Positions 25,122 through 35,096 of a stretch of DNA of 64,000 bases are shown piece after piece. Made by a program: the position numbers and the translations under genes. The notes beneath the pieces are model-generated. The model was given only the letters and a program-made list of their open reading frames with translations, was not told where the DNA came from and ran no database searches. The stretch comes from Clitoria ternatea (lineage: Eukaryota; Streptophyta; Magnoliopsida; Fabales; Fabaceae): assembly GCA_037962975.1 (NCBI GenBank), contig CM075673.1, forward strand, positions 166,490,667-166,554,666, given 5' to 3'. Position 1 is the stretch's first letter, and every line of letters begins with the position of its first letter.

Positions 25122-25850
25122 CTGTCCTGGACCGGGGTCAAGAGATCCGATCTCAAGCCAGTCACGAATAGTATGTCAATACCGTCTAGTAGACCGGATG
25201 TATGTGTATCCGATGTAGGTATCCATTGTCCTTGAATGAGGAGAGCGGATTGGGCGTTCTGGAGATCCTTCACACCGACCTAACGCGTTGAAGTGGGCGA
25301 ATGGTGGTGTCACCTGCAAAGATTCTCCGACGCTCAAGTCAGTGATTATATTCCAAGTAAGGAATGTATTCAGAGAGGAATCAGTCGTAAAAGAGCTGAA
25401 GAAGAAGATCCCTCACTTCAATCATGAAGTTAGTTCATATACCTGATTGGCTCGATTAACGAGGACTCGTTGGTGGGGAACCACCAACTCCCATTAGCAT
25501 TATTATATTGCGCACTTACCTGCATGATTGGGTCAAGTGGCTATTTTATATTGAGCATAGAGAATGTAGACTAGGATTAGGGAACAAGTTGACCATTCCC
25601 GTGAGCAGAATTTGGCTCGTAGTGCAGGGAATTATTGATCGATCCCTGTAGCAACAATCCTTGTCTTTTGCACAGTGTCGTGTGTATTATCCGATGTCAT
25701 GGTGTTATCCTGAACAACCGGTATAGGGAGAACGCCTGATACGGAATTACAGTCCGGATGTATACCGATGACACCGGTTACACGTAGATGTCTTATCAAA
25801 GACGTTGAAATATGTATAGCAGATCGGATACCGGTATTGAGACCGGATCA
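25118..25850 (-). repeat. 3' LTR of the Tat element (left copy)
   Basis: It is collinear with 40634-41366; four substitutions were seen. Read on plus it starts TGATCTGTCCTGGACC and ends GAGACCGGATCA. The open frame 25010-25273 here is not a gene, since it crosses the LTR boundary. Confidence 0.92.
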
Positions 25851-25866
25851 TATGTCCCCTAGCTTG
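25851..25866 (-). promoter_or_regulatory. Polypurine tract of the Tat element
   Basis: On minus, AAGCTAGGGGACATA abuts the 3' LTR. A closely related sequence, with about 45 bp of similar flank, recurs in the middle of the element near 30279-30324. Confidence 0.65.
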
Positions 25867-26131
25867 TGTGAGGGACTGAATAGTTGTTCACATAAGCTAC
25901 TCAACCTGCGAGAGGTCTTAATATCGGTAAGCTTACGTGTGTAACAGTTCCTTAGCATCTGTTGTCATTCGTAAAGAACCGTTCTCAAATTAATAGATCC
26001 GACCTGTCGGTGCGGTCACAACGGATTCAGACAAAGATTCATTGTGTGTGAGAACTTCAAGAGTTTATTGGAATTGAAAGCTCTTGAAGTTCGTGTAACG
26101 GCTGTAAAGCGTAAATTGCGTTGCATGATTA

Positions 26132-26177
26132 GACATTAATGCTTTTAATCACGTGGGCAAGCAATTATTGCGTCTGA
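26132..26177 (+). promoter_or_regulatory. Upstream block of antisense gene 1 with G-box
   Basis: Sequence around 'attaatgcttttaatcacgt' is kept in the second antisense block at 30504-30547, each with CACGTGGG and then 'attattgcgt'. It lies about 210 bp before a TATA box (TATAAAAG, 26383-26390). CACGTG is the core bound by plant bZIP/bHLH factors; that it is used here is inference. Confidence 0.5.
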
Positions 26178-26382
26178 GATGAAAATCTCATTAACCGTCG
26201 TTTTGGGCTTAATGGGCCTGAAGTTTTCAAAACTTTTGGGCTTAGTGGATAGCCCTTTGCTGAGTCGCTATTGTTTTGGCGCCCAAGAATTTGGAACGGT
26301 TGTGTCGTTTCGCTTGTGAACAGGTGCGTTTTATCGAGAACGACACAACTTCAAGAGGAGGTAACCGATCCTCTTTGTTTCC

Positions 26383-26390
26383 TATAAAAG
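26383..26390 (+). promoter_or_regulatory. TATA box of antisense gene 1
   Basis: TATAAAAG lies 450 bp before the ATG at 26840. A possible 5' UTR intron (GAG|GTAACT at about 26520 to GTAG at about 26812) would bring transcription start and ATG close together. Confidence 0.5.
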
Positions 26391-26839
26391 GAATACTTAG
26401 TGGATTCTGGGTTCCACTTGCTTTTGCTTTCTCAACGAAACTCTGCAGAAATTTTGCAAGAAAGTTTATCGCCTACATTGCAAGGGTTTCTTCGTTCCTC
26501 AAATTCATCACTGTCATCTGAGGTAACTATCTTTTCATTGTCGCTTTAATTTCGCTTTGATTTGCTACTCGTAGTTATAGAAAGTAGGCTTCATCAAAGG
26601 GGGGGGAATCAGTTTCCCTCAACCCTAATAGTCGTGGGGAAGAATCCTTGTGATTCTTCCTAAGACTGAACCGCGTCGCTCAGAAAGGGGATCTTACTCA
26701 CTGCGGGAAGTGACCTTTCCCTTCTCAGAGTCACCCTCTGATTGTAATTGCTTTAAAAATGCAGTGAGTAATGATTGTAACTTTCTGACGACATTTTATT
26801 TCTTATCGTAGATTAAGGAGTTCAGTCTAGATATTTTCA

Positions 26840-29115
26840 ATGGCAACTGGAGAAGGATCTTCTGGAGATAGCGCCATTTCGAAGACAGCAGAAGGTCTCT
26901 ACAGCGTAGTTGCTTCGAGGCTAAATTGGGAGGAGGTTCAGGCTAAATGGCCTTTCTGCTGGGTGTCCAGTGAGTTTAAGGACTTGGCCTCCCGTCATGC
27001 GGATGAAGAGGGATCCCGGATCCAGCCGAGGTTTACTTTGAGTACGGATGAAGAGGCAAAAAAGTGGTATAGGGTTTACGCTCCATTTCCGACAGAGCGG
27101 ATATGCCACGTCGTTCCTAATGACCGCTCTGTATACATGTATGACTTTATTTTTCATAATCTGGGAGTTCGTTTTCCCCTAACCGAACTCCAGATGGGTG
27201 TCTTAAAGTTTCTGAACTGTGCACCCTCCCAACTTCATCCCAACGGTTGGGGCCTCATCCGGGCTCTCGAAGTGCTTGGGGAGCACTTCAATTTCACGCC
27301 AACTGTAGCGATGCTGTTCTACTACACTCAGGTAGTTCGAAGAGCAAACAAGCAGGGTGGAGTTGGTCTGGTGACACTCCGGACTCTCTGTTCTTTTGTG
27401 AACTTTGAGTCTTATACTGATTCGGCCAAGGTTGATGGGAAATCGTTTAAGACCTACTTCACTCGTATCTCCATTAAGAAGGGCAAACCAAAATTTTGGA
27501 AGGACGAAGAGGATGTTGACAAATTTCCCCTGAGTTGGACACACAAGCATTTCCTCTTGAGCTCACACGCGTACTACACTGATCAATCTGATCTGTCTCG
27601 TGAGACGTCGAGAGTGTTGTTCGCACTTGAATCACACACTACAGGTCGTCACGTCTTCTCGTGTAGGCGTTTGCTAAGTAGCTCAAGCGGAGTCCGGGAG
27701 GAATATTTGCGTACTTCTCGTTTTATTTCATCTTTCCTCCTTTACCAAATATATATATAGAATATTTGCAGTTGCTGACATCTTGTGTTTGTTCATGTAG
27801 GTGAAATAGAACAGCAAACTCCAGAAATGGACAAATTGAAGAAATTCAAGGCGGCTGGTAAATCTGTTACCCGTGAAAATGAAGTGAAGCCCAGACCCTC
27901 AACCAAGGATCGTCCTGAGGTAATCATCTTGACCTCGGATGCTGAAGGGGACATCCCACTGGTTGAGGGCGGTTTATCTGATGTTGGCGCAGCCTCGGGT
28001 CACCCTCAAGTTAGTGAGAGGAGAAGAAAGATCCATAATGATCCTGCAAGGCGTCAGTCTAAGAAACAAAGGACTTCGGAGGATAAAGCTGTTGAAGCCT
28101 CGGAAGGGATTGGTGCTTCCTCCGATCTCAATAAAGGCACTGCTGCTGGGGTTTCTGGATCAGGGCCGACCTCCTTCCCAACGACCTCGTTTCTCACCCC
28201 TTCCTCTCCTACGAAGGTTCTACTCCTGCCACTCTTCCACCACCGATGTACAAACTCCGGCCTACGCTTAGTGTTAAAGAAATTGAAGAAGCGTGTGAGG
28301 CCGGAAGGTGGCAGCTAGCCGAACTTGCTGGATTGCTATCTTCCATCAGCGAGTTGGCTAAGAACGTCGACAAGGTTGAGGAGCTGAGTGACAAATTAGA
28401 AGAGCTCAACCTTTCCTCAGACAAGGACAAAGCCGCCATGAAGTTAATGGAAGATCGTCTTAACAAGTCTAAGGAGTTTGGGGATCTCATAACTAAAGAG
28501 AATCTCAAGCTCAAAGGCGATCTTAAAAGCTTGGAAGGCAAAGTGGCAGAGAAGGAGGAAGAACTCCGCAGCAGCCAGGATAAAAATAAGGCTGATGCTG
28601 AGGAGTGGTCTCAAAGGGAGAAGAAGCTCCTTCTTGAGATAGAGGGACTGAAGGCTAGGAAAGTGGAGCCCGAGATATCCAGTGAGGAGCTGTCCAAGTT
28701 ACGGGGAGAATTGGCTACAGCGAAAGCTGAGAGAGAAGAAGCTGTTGACATATGCAGCCGGGCTGTTGAAGAGTCCTTCGGCCTAGCCATACGCCAAGTC
28801 TTCTACCGCAACCCCACTGCGAAACTTAACCTTTATGGGATGGATCCGTACTATGAATTCCATGGGGGAAAGTTAGTCGCAGTGGTGGATGGTCGTCACG
28901 AAGATCCACCGACATCCTTGTATGGTTTGGCTCCTCTTCCTGATGGTCAATCCATGGGACCTGATTACGCCTTTCCTGCGTCCGAGGTTCCCTCTTCTGA
29001 AGAAAGGGCTGAGGCTCCTGGAGGCGAGACTCCTGCGGAGGTTCTAAAGGAAGGAGCACAAGAGCCCAGTGCTGAGGAGGCACAAAAAACTGAAGAACAG
29101 ATTCCTCCTCAGTAG
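26840..29115 (+). pseudogene. Antisense gene 1 of the Tat element (Transposase_28-like head, coiled coil), one frameshift
   Basis: Exon 1 runs 26840-27710. A GT-AG intron (27711-27800) has donor GAATATTTGC|GT and acceptor ATGTAG|GTGAAATAG, and exon 2 is 27801-29115. The head carries RFPLTELQMGVLKFLNCAPS and QLHPNGWG, like the 'putative gypsy-type transposon' family (Transposase_28) found with plant retroelements; its function is unknown. Next come a basic, Ser-rich linker (RRRKIHNDPARRQSKKQR), a coiled coil over about 28350-28750 and a conserved tail (RNPTAKLNLYGMDPYYEFHG). The frame shifts by one base around 28190-28245 compared with copy 2, so the product would be truncated before the coiled coil unless this is a sequencing error. 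The gene lies opposite to gag-pol and has its own TATA box. Confidence 0.75.
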
Positions 29116-29537
29116 TTTTGTTTTCATTTACATGTATAGTTGTGTACCGGGATCAACTCCGGATTTTAAACTATTGTATGTATTTTCATTTCAATGAATG
29201 AGTTTTGATTGAAGAAATTTGTCTTCGTCATTTCATGTATATATAAATCGTTTCTAATCCGTTCTGTATAATTAATCTAAGGCCGGATAAATATATACAT
29301 GTCCCCAAGTGCGTATTAAGAAGAAGGTGCCTGTCTCTGGGGCATGATCCTTAATTCTTTTGGGGAAAGATGGGTCGATCCGCTGTTTAGCAAAGTAGTG
29401 TAACAGGACGGATGACTGCTTTTAATCCGTAATGCTCTCACAGGAGATTACAATATTGTTCCAAGCTTAGGGAGCTGCAAGGAAGTGGTGTTTGAGTCCT
29501 TTATCATAAGGATGATGATGGGAGTTTTTTTTCTACG
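29116..29537 (+). other. 3' UTR-like region of antisense gene 1
   Basis: It shares 'ccgggatcaactccgg' (about 29148-29163) with the matching place after antisense gene 2 (about 33538-33553, ccgggatcagctccag). That motif can fold as a short hairpin. A 'tttcaatgaatgag' A/T-rich stretch follows, as expected near a poly(A) site. No further coding signal is seen. Confidence 0.45.
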
Positions 29538-30199
29538 CCAGGAGTTACGTCATTGTATCACAGAATAGGTGATAAAGAGTATCCGTCCTGGGAGAATACC
29601 ACTTGAAAGCGAAAGTGCGGACTGACTTTCGGAATTTTCCATCATAAGAATGATTATATGAATTGATCATGCCAGGTGTTTTGTCATCAAATCACTTCAT
29701 AAGTGATTGAGATCATCCGTCTTGGGGATGTGTACAGCACCAGAAGTTATATCGTCGGATCACATAAAAGGTGACTGAGATCATCCGTCCTTGAGCTGTG
29801 TATGGCGCCAGGAGTTACATCGTCATATCACAGAATAGGTGATTGAGATCATCCGTCCTGGGCAGGTACACCATGTCAAGGAGTTACATCGTCAGATCAC
29901 ATAATGGGTGATTGAGATTGTCCGTTCTGGAAAAGTACACAACACCAAGAGTTGCATCGTCAGATCATAGATTAGGTGATTTAGATAATCCGTCCTGGAG
30001 ATATTTTTCAATTGTAGGATTACTGATTTAGTGAATACTTCTCAGAATGATGATGAGAATTGTTCATACCAGGAGTTACATCGTCGAATCACTGAATAGG
30101 TGATTGAGATCATCCGTCCTGGAATGATTATTGGAGTTCTTCGTACCAGGAGTTACATCATCGAATCACTGAATAAGTGATTGAGATCATCCGTCCTGG
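29538..30199. repeat. Eight imperfect-palindrome repeats of about 55 bp
   Basis: Units start near 29538, 29672, 29740, 29808, 29876, 29944, 30069 and 30146. The pattern is CCAGGAGTTACATCGTC, a variable inverted pair, then GAGATCATCCGTCCTGG. The ends CCAGGA and TCCTGG pair with each other, and the centre pairs too (AATCACT/AGTGATT, AATCACTT/AAGTGATT, TCAC/GTGA). Spacing is 68 bp for units 2 to 6. Two more units lie at 34780-34915. Tandem repeats in the 3' region are known from Tat-lineage elements such as Ogre. Confidence 0.85.
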
Positions 30200-30278
30200 T
30201 GTGATTATTCCAATCAAAGGAGTGCGGATTCAATTGGCAACTTTCGCTCCATCCGAAATCCGAGTCTTACCTCTACTA

Positions 30279-30324
30279 GCCCCCTAGCTGATGTGAGGAA
30301 GCAGTTGACTTGCTCATATGAGCT
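30279..30324 (-). promoter_or_regulatory. Internal polypurine-tract-like sequence
   Basis: Plus strand 'ccccctagctgatgtgagg' and its flank resemble 25854-25897, next to the true 3' LTR. It marks the start of the second internal block and could be a remnant or a second plus-strand primer site. Confidence 0.45.
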
Positions 30325-30503
30325 ATATTGATCATAGTACGTCTGGATTTCGGATTTGCACCGAAGTGTAAATATCCGCTCTTGGAACCATGTTCCGTAG
30401 TGATGAAATTTTAAGGGCGGATTCGACAATGGGAATATCAGAAGTTTATCGAATTTCGCAACCCTTGGTATTCGAGTAATGGTGGCCACGTTTCTAATGA
30501 TTG

Positions 30504-30547
30504 GACATTTAATGCCTTAATTCACGTGGGCGCGCCATTATTGCGTT
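30504..30547 (+). promoter_or_regulatory. Upstream block of antisense gene 2 with G-box
   Basis: It is the counterpart of 26132-26177, with CACGTGGG kept while the flanks have diverged. It is followed about 210 bp later by an AT-rich 'ccctgatataggcatattt' in place of the TATA box of copy 1. Confidence 0.45.
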
Positions 30548-30923
30548 AAGTGCGCATGTCTTAGTAACTGTCTCGCATAGTCTTGTTGGGCCTAGTATTT
30601 GGTTTTAATAGGCCCATTTCGATGGCTCTGTGACAAAATGATGGCATTTTCGCGCCTTGATGTACTAAACGACAATTTTGGTCCACTAAACGGGGAGTCG
30701 TTTGGGGGTAAACGACAGGTTATGTTTAGTGGGTATTTGAAAAATTTTGGTGCCCTGATATAGGCATATTTGGCAATCTCAGTTACCATTTCTTCTTGCT
30801 TCCTTGACGAACCTCTGCGAAAGTTCCAAGAAGTTCTTCGTGTCCACCTCTGTGAATTTCAATTCACTATCCTTAGGTAACCACTTTCCCTTCGTTTTCA
30901 GTTTCTCTTTTCAATATTTGAGA

Positions 30924-33488
30924 ATGCCTAGGAAGGGTGTTAGCTTCAGTGGCGTTGGTCCTAGAGGAAGAGGAGGAAGGGCTTTGACTCAAAACCCTAG
31001 TGTTCGTGGTGGGAGGATCCCAGTGATCCTTCAGTCGAGGCCACGAAATACAGAGAGGCAGGGGTCGCAATATCAAAGGCGAAGGGTGATTATACCCTCT
31101 TCAGGGTCTTCCTCCTCCAGTGAGAGTGTCGAGAGTGGGGATTTATATGTCTCTGATGATGTGGAATTTTATCGCAGCATCAAGGCTTTCACAATGGTGA
31201 CAAAGAAAGCTACTGGGAGGAAGTCGTCTGAAGGGGAATCCCCTTCCGAGAAGTATATCTTGAAGACCCAATCCGGCCTCTGCAATGTGGTTGCACACCG
31301 GATAGATTGGGTGAAATTCCAACAGAAACGCCCATTCAGCTGGGTGGCTGAGGAGTTTCGTGAAATAGCATCAGTTCACGCTCAAGAGGGGGGAGCGGAG
31401 TTGGAGCCGCGTTTCACGGTCTTCAAGAAGGATAAATACAAGAAGTGCTTCATGGTGATAGCCCCGTTGCCATCCGATCAAATTTGTCATACTCCGGACG
31501 AAAGGTCCTTGTATATGTATGACTTTTTATTTTTGAACCTTGGTGTGCGGTTTCCCCTTTCGAAGTTTCAGATGGGGGTTCTGAGATTCCTGGACTGCGC
31601 TCCTTCACAGCTTCACCCCAACGGATGGGGATTAGTCCGTTCTCTTGAAGTGCTTGGGGAGCACTTCAACTTCAAGCCGACGGTGGCCATGCTCTTTTAT
31701 TTTGCCCAAGTGGTCCGTCGTGCAAATAAAGAGAAGGGGGAGTGAGCTTGATATCCCTCCGGACTCTTTCAAAGGTTATCAACTTTGAGGCGTACACTGA
31801 CTCCGCCAAAGTTGATGGACATTCATTCAAGTCCTATTTCACGAAGATTAGCGTTCACCCTGACGAGTCAGTTTTTTGGTTAACTGAAGATGGGCTTCCG
31901 AAGTTCCCACTGGCTTGGACGCATGAACACTTTTTGCTGACTTCCCAGGCGTACTACACTGAGGAGGATGAACTAAGCCCGTCTTCAGTTTCCGTTCTTT
32001 CCGCCCTTCAATCTTACACCGCCTCGCATCAATTTTTCTCTTGCAGGCGTTTGTTAGGATCGTGGTCTACCCGCGAGGAATATCTGCGTAATTTTCCTGC
32101 TAATATTCATATTTTATCGTATCATGTCTTGAAGTATTTGATTTCTAACCGTGTTGCTTGGTTTTGCAGTTGAAATTGAAGCTGCGTCTCCAGAGATGGA
32201 AAAACTGAAGGGGCTCAAAGCTGGAGCGAATTCTGTGGCAGCTAAAAATGACATTCAGGCGAAACGGAATTCGAAGAAAGCTACAGCGGAGACCATCATT
32301 TTAACCTCATCTGCTGGTGACGATATTCCCTTACTAGAGGGCGGATCTGAGAAGGTGGCGGCTGAGAAGGTCGGGGAGAAGAAGAAAACTATAAAACGCG
32401 GTTCCTCAAGGACCTCGGATCGTCAACCCTCTCCGAAAAAACAAAAAATTTCAAGTGAGAGTGCTGATCCGGTGTCTTCAAAGGGAAAGAAAGTGGAAAG
32501 ATCCGCTCTGGATACAGGATCCACTCCGGATGCTCCCGGCGACGGGATCACTTATGGTGCAAAGCCAATAACGACTTACTTTGCACCAAAAGTTACTCGC
32601 CCCCTTCAAAGTAGCTCCGGTCTTGCACAATATCTGGTATGCGAGGGTTCTGTTCCTGAGGGCGTTCCTGAGACTCCGTACAAGCTGAAGCCCTCATTGA
32701 TGAGCGATGAAGTAGCCAAAGCTTGCGATGCCGGACAGAAGCACCTGGCAGAATTATCCGGGCTCTTAAGATCGGTTCGCAAGCTTCCAGAAGAGAATGA
32801 GAGGCTGAGCTTGTTGGTTGGCAAGGTTAATGACCTTAGCGTTGCTGCTGCTAAGGACAAGGCAACCATCCTTCGTCTAGAAAGTAAATTAGAAGCTTCC
32901 AAAGAGGAAGGATATAAGAAGGATGAAGAAATTGTCAGGCTAAAACATCTTGCCAAGGAGTTGGAGGCCCAAGTAGCTGACCAAAAGAAAATCAATTCCG
33001 ACCTCCACTCCGGCCTTTATGCAGAGAAGGAACGCTCTTCAAAGCTGGAAGAGGAGCTTAAGGAAGTCAAAGTTGTTTATGCTCGAGAAACTGAAGATTG
33101 GTCGCGTAAGGAGAAGGAGCTGCTTTCAAAGTTGGCGGACACAAAAGCGGAATTTGACGAGGCTGTGGATATGTGCGATCAGGCAGTCAAGGAATCCTTT
33201 GAGTTGGCTGTTCGTCAAATTCAATACCGGAATCCCAAGGTGAAACTTAATCTGAATGGTATTGACCCGTTCTATGAGTTTCATCAAGGGAAACTGGTGG
33301 CCATAGTTGATAAGCGTCATGAAAGTCCGCCTAGCACTCCTTATAAGTTCGCTCATTTACCTGCAGGCCAATCAATGGGACCTTCATTCCTGAAGCCCAT
33401 AAGCACAGGAACGAGCTCTCGCACTGAAGAAGGCAAGGCCGGAGGCAAAGGCAAAGGGAAAGAAGGAGATTCAAGCCAGAGAAAGTAG
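30924..33488 (+). pseudogene. Antisense gene 2 of the Tat element, one frameshift
   Basis: The first ATG in the conserved frame is at 30924. Exon 1 runs to 32087; the GT-AG intron 32088-32169 sits at exactly the same codon as in copy 1 (GAATATCTGC|GT, TTTGCAG|TTGAAATTG); exon 2 is 32170-33488. An N-terminal arm absent from copy 1 (MPRKGVSFSGVGPRGRGG, then a Ser-rich run) precedes the shared head (RFPLSKFQMGVLRFLDCAPS, QLHPNGWGL). A linker with KKQKI, a long coiled coil (about 32780-33190) and the tail RNPKVKLNLNGIDPFYEFHQ follow. One base is missing in the G run at 31735-31742, so exon 1 changes frame there; apart from that point both exons are open. Overall the two products look clearly homologous but well diverged. 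Confidence 0.75.
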
Positions 33489-34160
33489 CGTCCTTCCCTG
33501 TTTCCTTTTTCATTTTACTGATTCAAATTCGCTGTGTTCCGGGATCAGCTCCAGATTATTACACGAATTGTAATTCTCATTTAATCAATAAAAGAGTTTT
33601 TTACCTCCATTCTTGTTTAGTGAAAAACAACTTTAATAGAGGGATTGCATGTGTATTGTATTATTCCGGATTTAAGTAATGAAGATCGGATTGTAAAACA
33701 AAATCTCCATACCGGACGTATACATGTGAAATGAATTTCATAAGATCACCGCTTGTGGGGAACACATCATCGTTACAAGAACGGCTTAAGGGGAATGATG
33801 GCGAGGTCGTTTAGACGAGAGTTCATTCCTCAAGGTATTCGTTAAACTGTTGATGTTGTCCCTTAGTATTATTGGGTGATCTTTGAACAAACTCTGAGTG
33901 AGACTTTCACGTGAGAGTTCTTGAGAGGGAGGATTTAAAATAGAAATTCCTCTTCAAATATTTCCGACTGTGGGATTTCGGGTGAATATACCTTAGATTG
34001 TGGCGTACCCGAGTGAATTATTTGTGTCGGAGTTTATGTGTTAGGTCTCAATTGAAGAATTGATGACTCAGAACTATAAGCTATAAAACTTCCAAATAAA
34101 GAACTTCATAAGAGAGTATTAATCTGGAGTTCAGTATAACTTACTTGTTGTGTTTGGAGT
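33489..34160 (+). other. 3' region of antisense gene 2
   Basis: It contains the 'ccgggatcagctccag' motif shared with copy 1 and then 'aatcaataaaagag', a probable poly(A) signal region (about 33583-33598). The rest holds no coding signal. Confidence 0.4.
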
Positions 34161-34760
34161 TCGGTTTGATCCTACTGTCCCATGTCATATTTGGCGTTCG
34201 GTTTAATCCTACTAGCCGTTCTCCAATTGATCTTTGGTTTTATCCAATGACAATTCTTCACCGACGTTCGGTTAATCCTACTAGTCGTACTCAGAGTTCG
34301 GTTTAATCCTACAATCCGAGCCTTCGATACGGGGTTCAGATCAGGGCTAATCCTGAACCTACTGCGCCCGTCACTTGGGGTTCAGCGTGGTCTTGAAGAA
34401 GAACCAGCTTACTACGCCCAAGCCTTCGCATGGGGTTCGGTTTGTGGCCTTGAAAGAAGACCAGCCCTACAACCCATGTAGTCCTCGAATGGGGTTCGGT
34501 TTGTGGCCTTGAAGAAGGACCAGCCCTACAACCCATGTAGTCTTCGAATGGGGTTCGGTTTGTGGCCTTGAAGAAGGACCAGCCCTACAACCCATGTCCC
34601 GAGGTTCGGTTTAATCCTACAACTCAGGTCTTCACCGACGTTCGGTTAATCCTACTAGTCGTACTCGGAGTTCGGTTTAATCCTACAGTCCGAGCCTTCA
34701 CCGGTGTTCAGCCAAACTTACTAACCGTACCCAGAGTTCGATTTAATCCTACAATCTGGG
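34160..34760. repeat. Minisatellite block in the Tat element
   Basis: A 59-bp unit beginning GGGGTTCGGTTTGTGG repeats at 34432, 34491 and 34550, with a more divergent copy near 34373. On both sides lie shorter units built on 'gttcggtttaatcctac', about ten in all. Frames read across this block are repeat artefacts. Confidence 0.8.
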
Positions 34761-34779
34761 CCTTCCATGCTTAGACACA

Positions 34780-34915
34780 CTCGAGGAGTTACATCGTCAA
34801 TTACCGAATGGGTAATTGAGATCATCCATCCTGAGTATGTTCTTGTGCGTTGCGCATATTCGAGGAGTTACATCGTCAGCTACAGAATAAGTAGCTGAGA
34901 TCATCCGTCCTGAAT
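34780..34915. repeat. Two further palindromic repeat units
   Basis: Units 34780-34835 and 34859-34915 share GGAGTTACATCGTC and GAGATCATCC with the array at 29538-30199. Their inner stems are different: CAATTACC/GGGTAATTG and CAGCTAC/GTAGCTG. Outer arms also covary, CTC/GAG in one and TTC/GAA in the other. Confidence 0.8.
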
Positions 34916-35096
34916 ATGCTTCTGTACACCGGATAACTGAAAATCACAGCATAAGAAAAACTCGAAAGAGTTAAATTGTTATGAGAGATTCTTATTAAAT
35001 CAAAAATAAGAATTACAAGGAGAGCGTAGCTGTGAAAATAAACTCTCCAATATTCAATCCAAGATAAGGATAGGAGAGTGTAGATGGTTCCAACAG

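Noticed and set aside
29538..30199. Regularly spaced repeats resembling a CRISPR array
   Set aside because: The repeats are imperfect palindromes inside a plant retrotransposon, the spacers are related rather than unique, and no cas genes are possible here.
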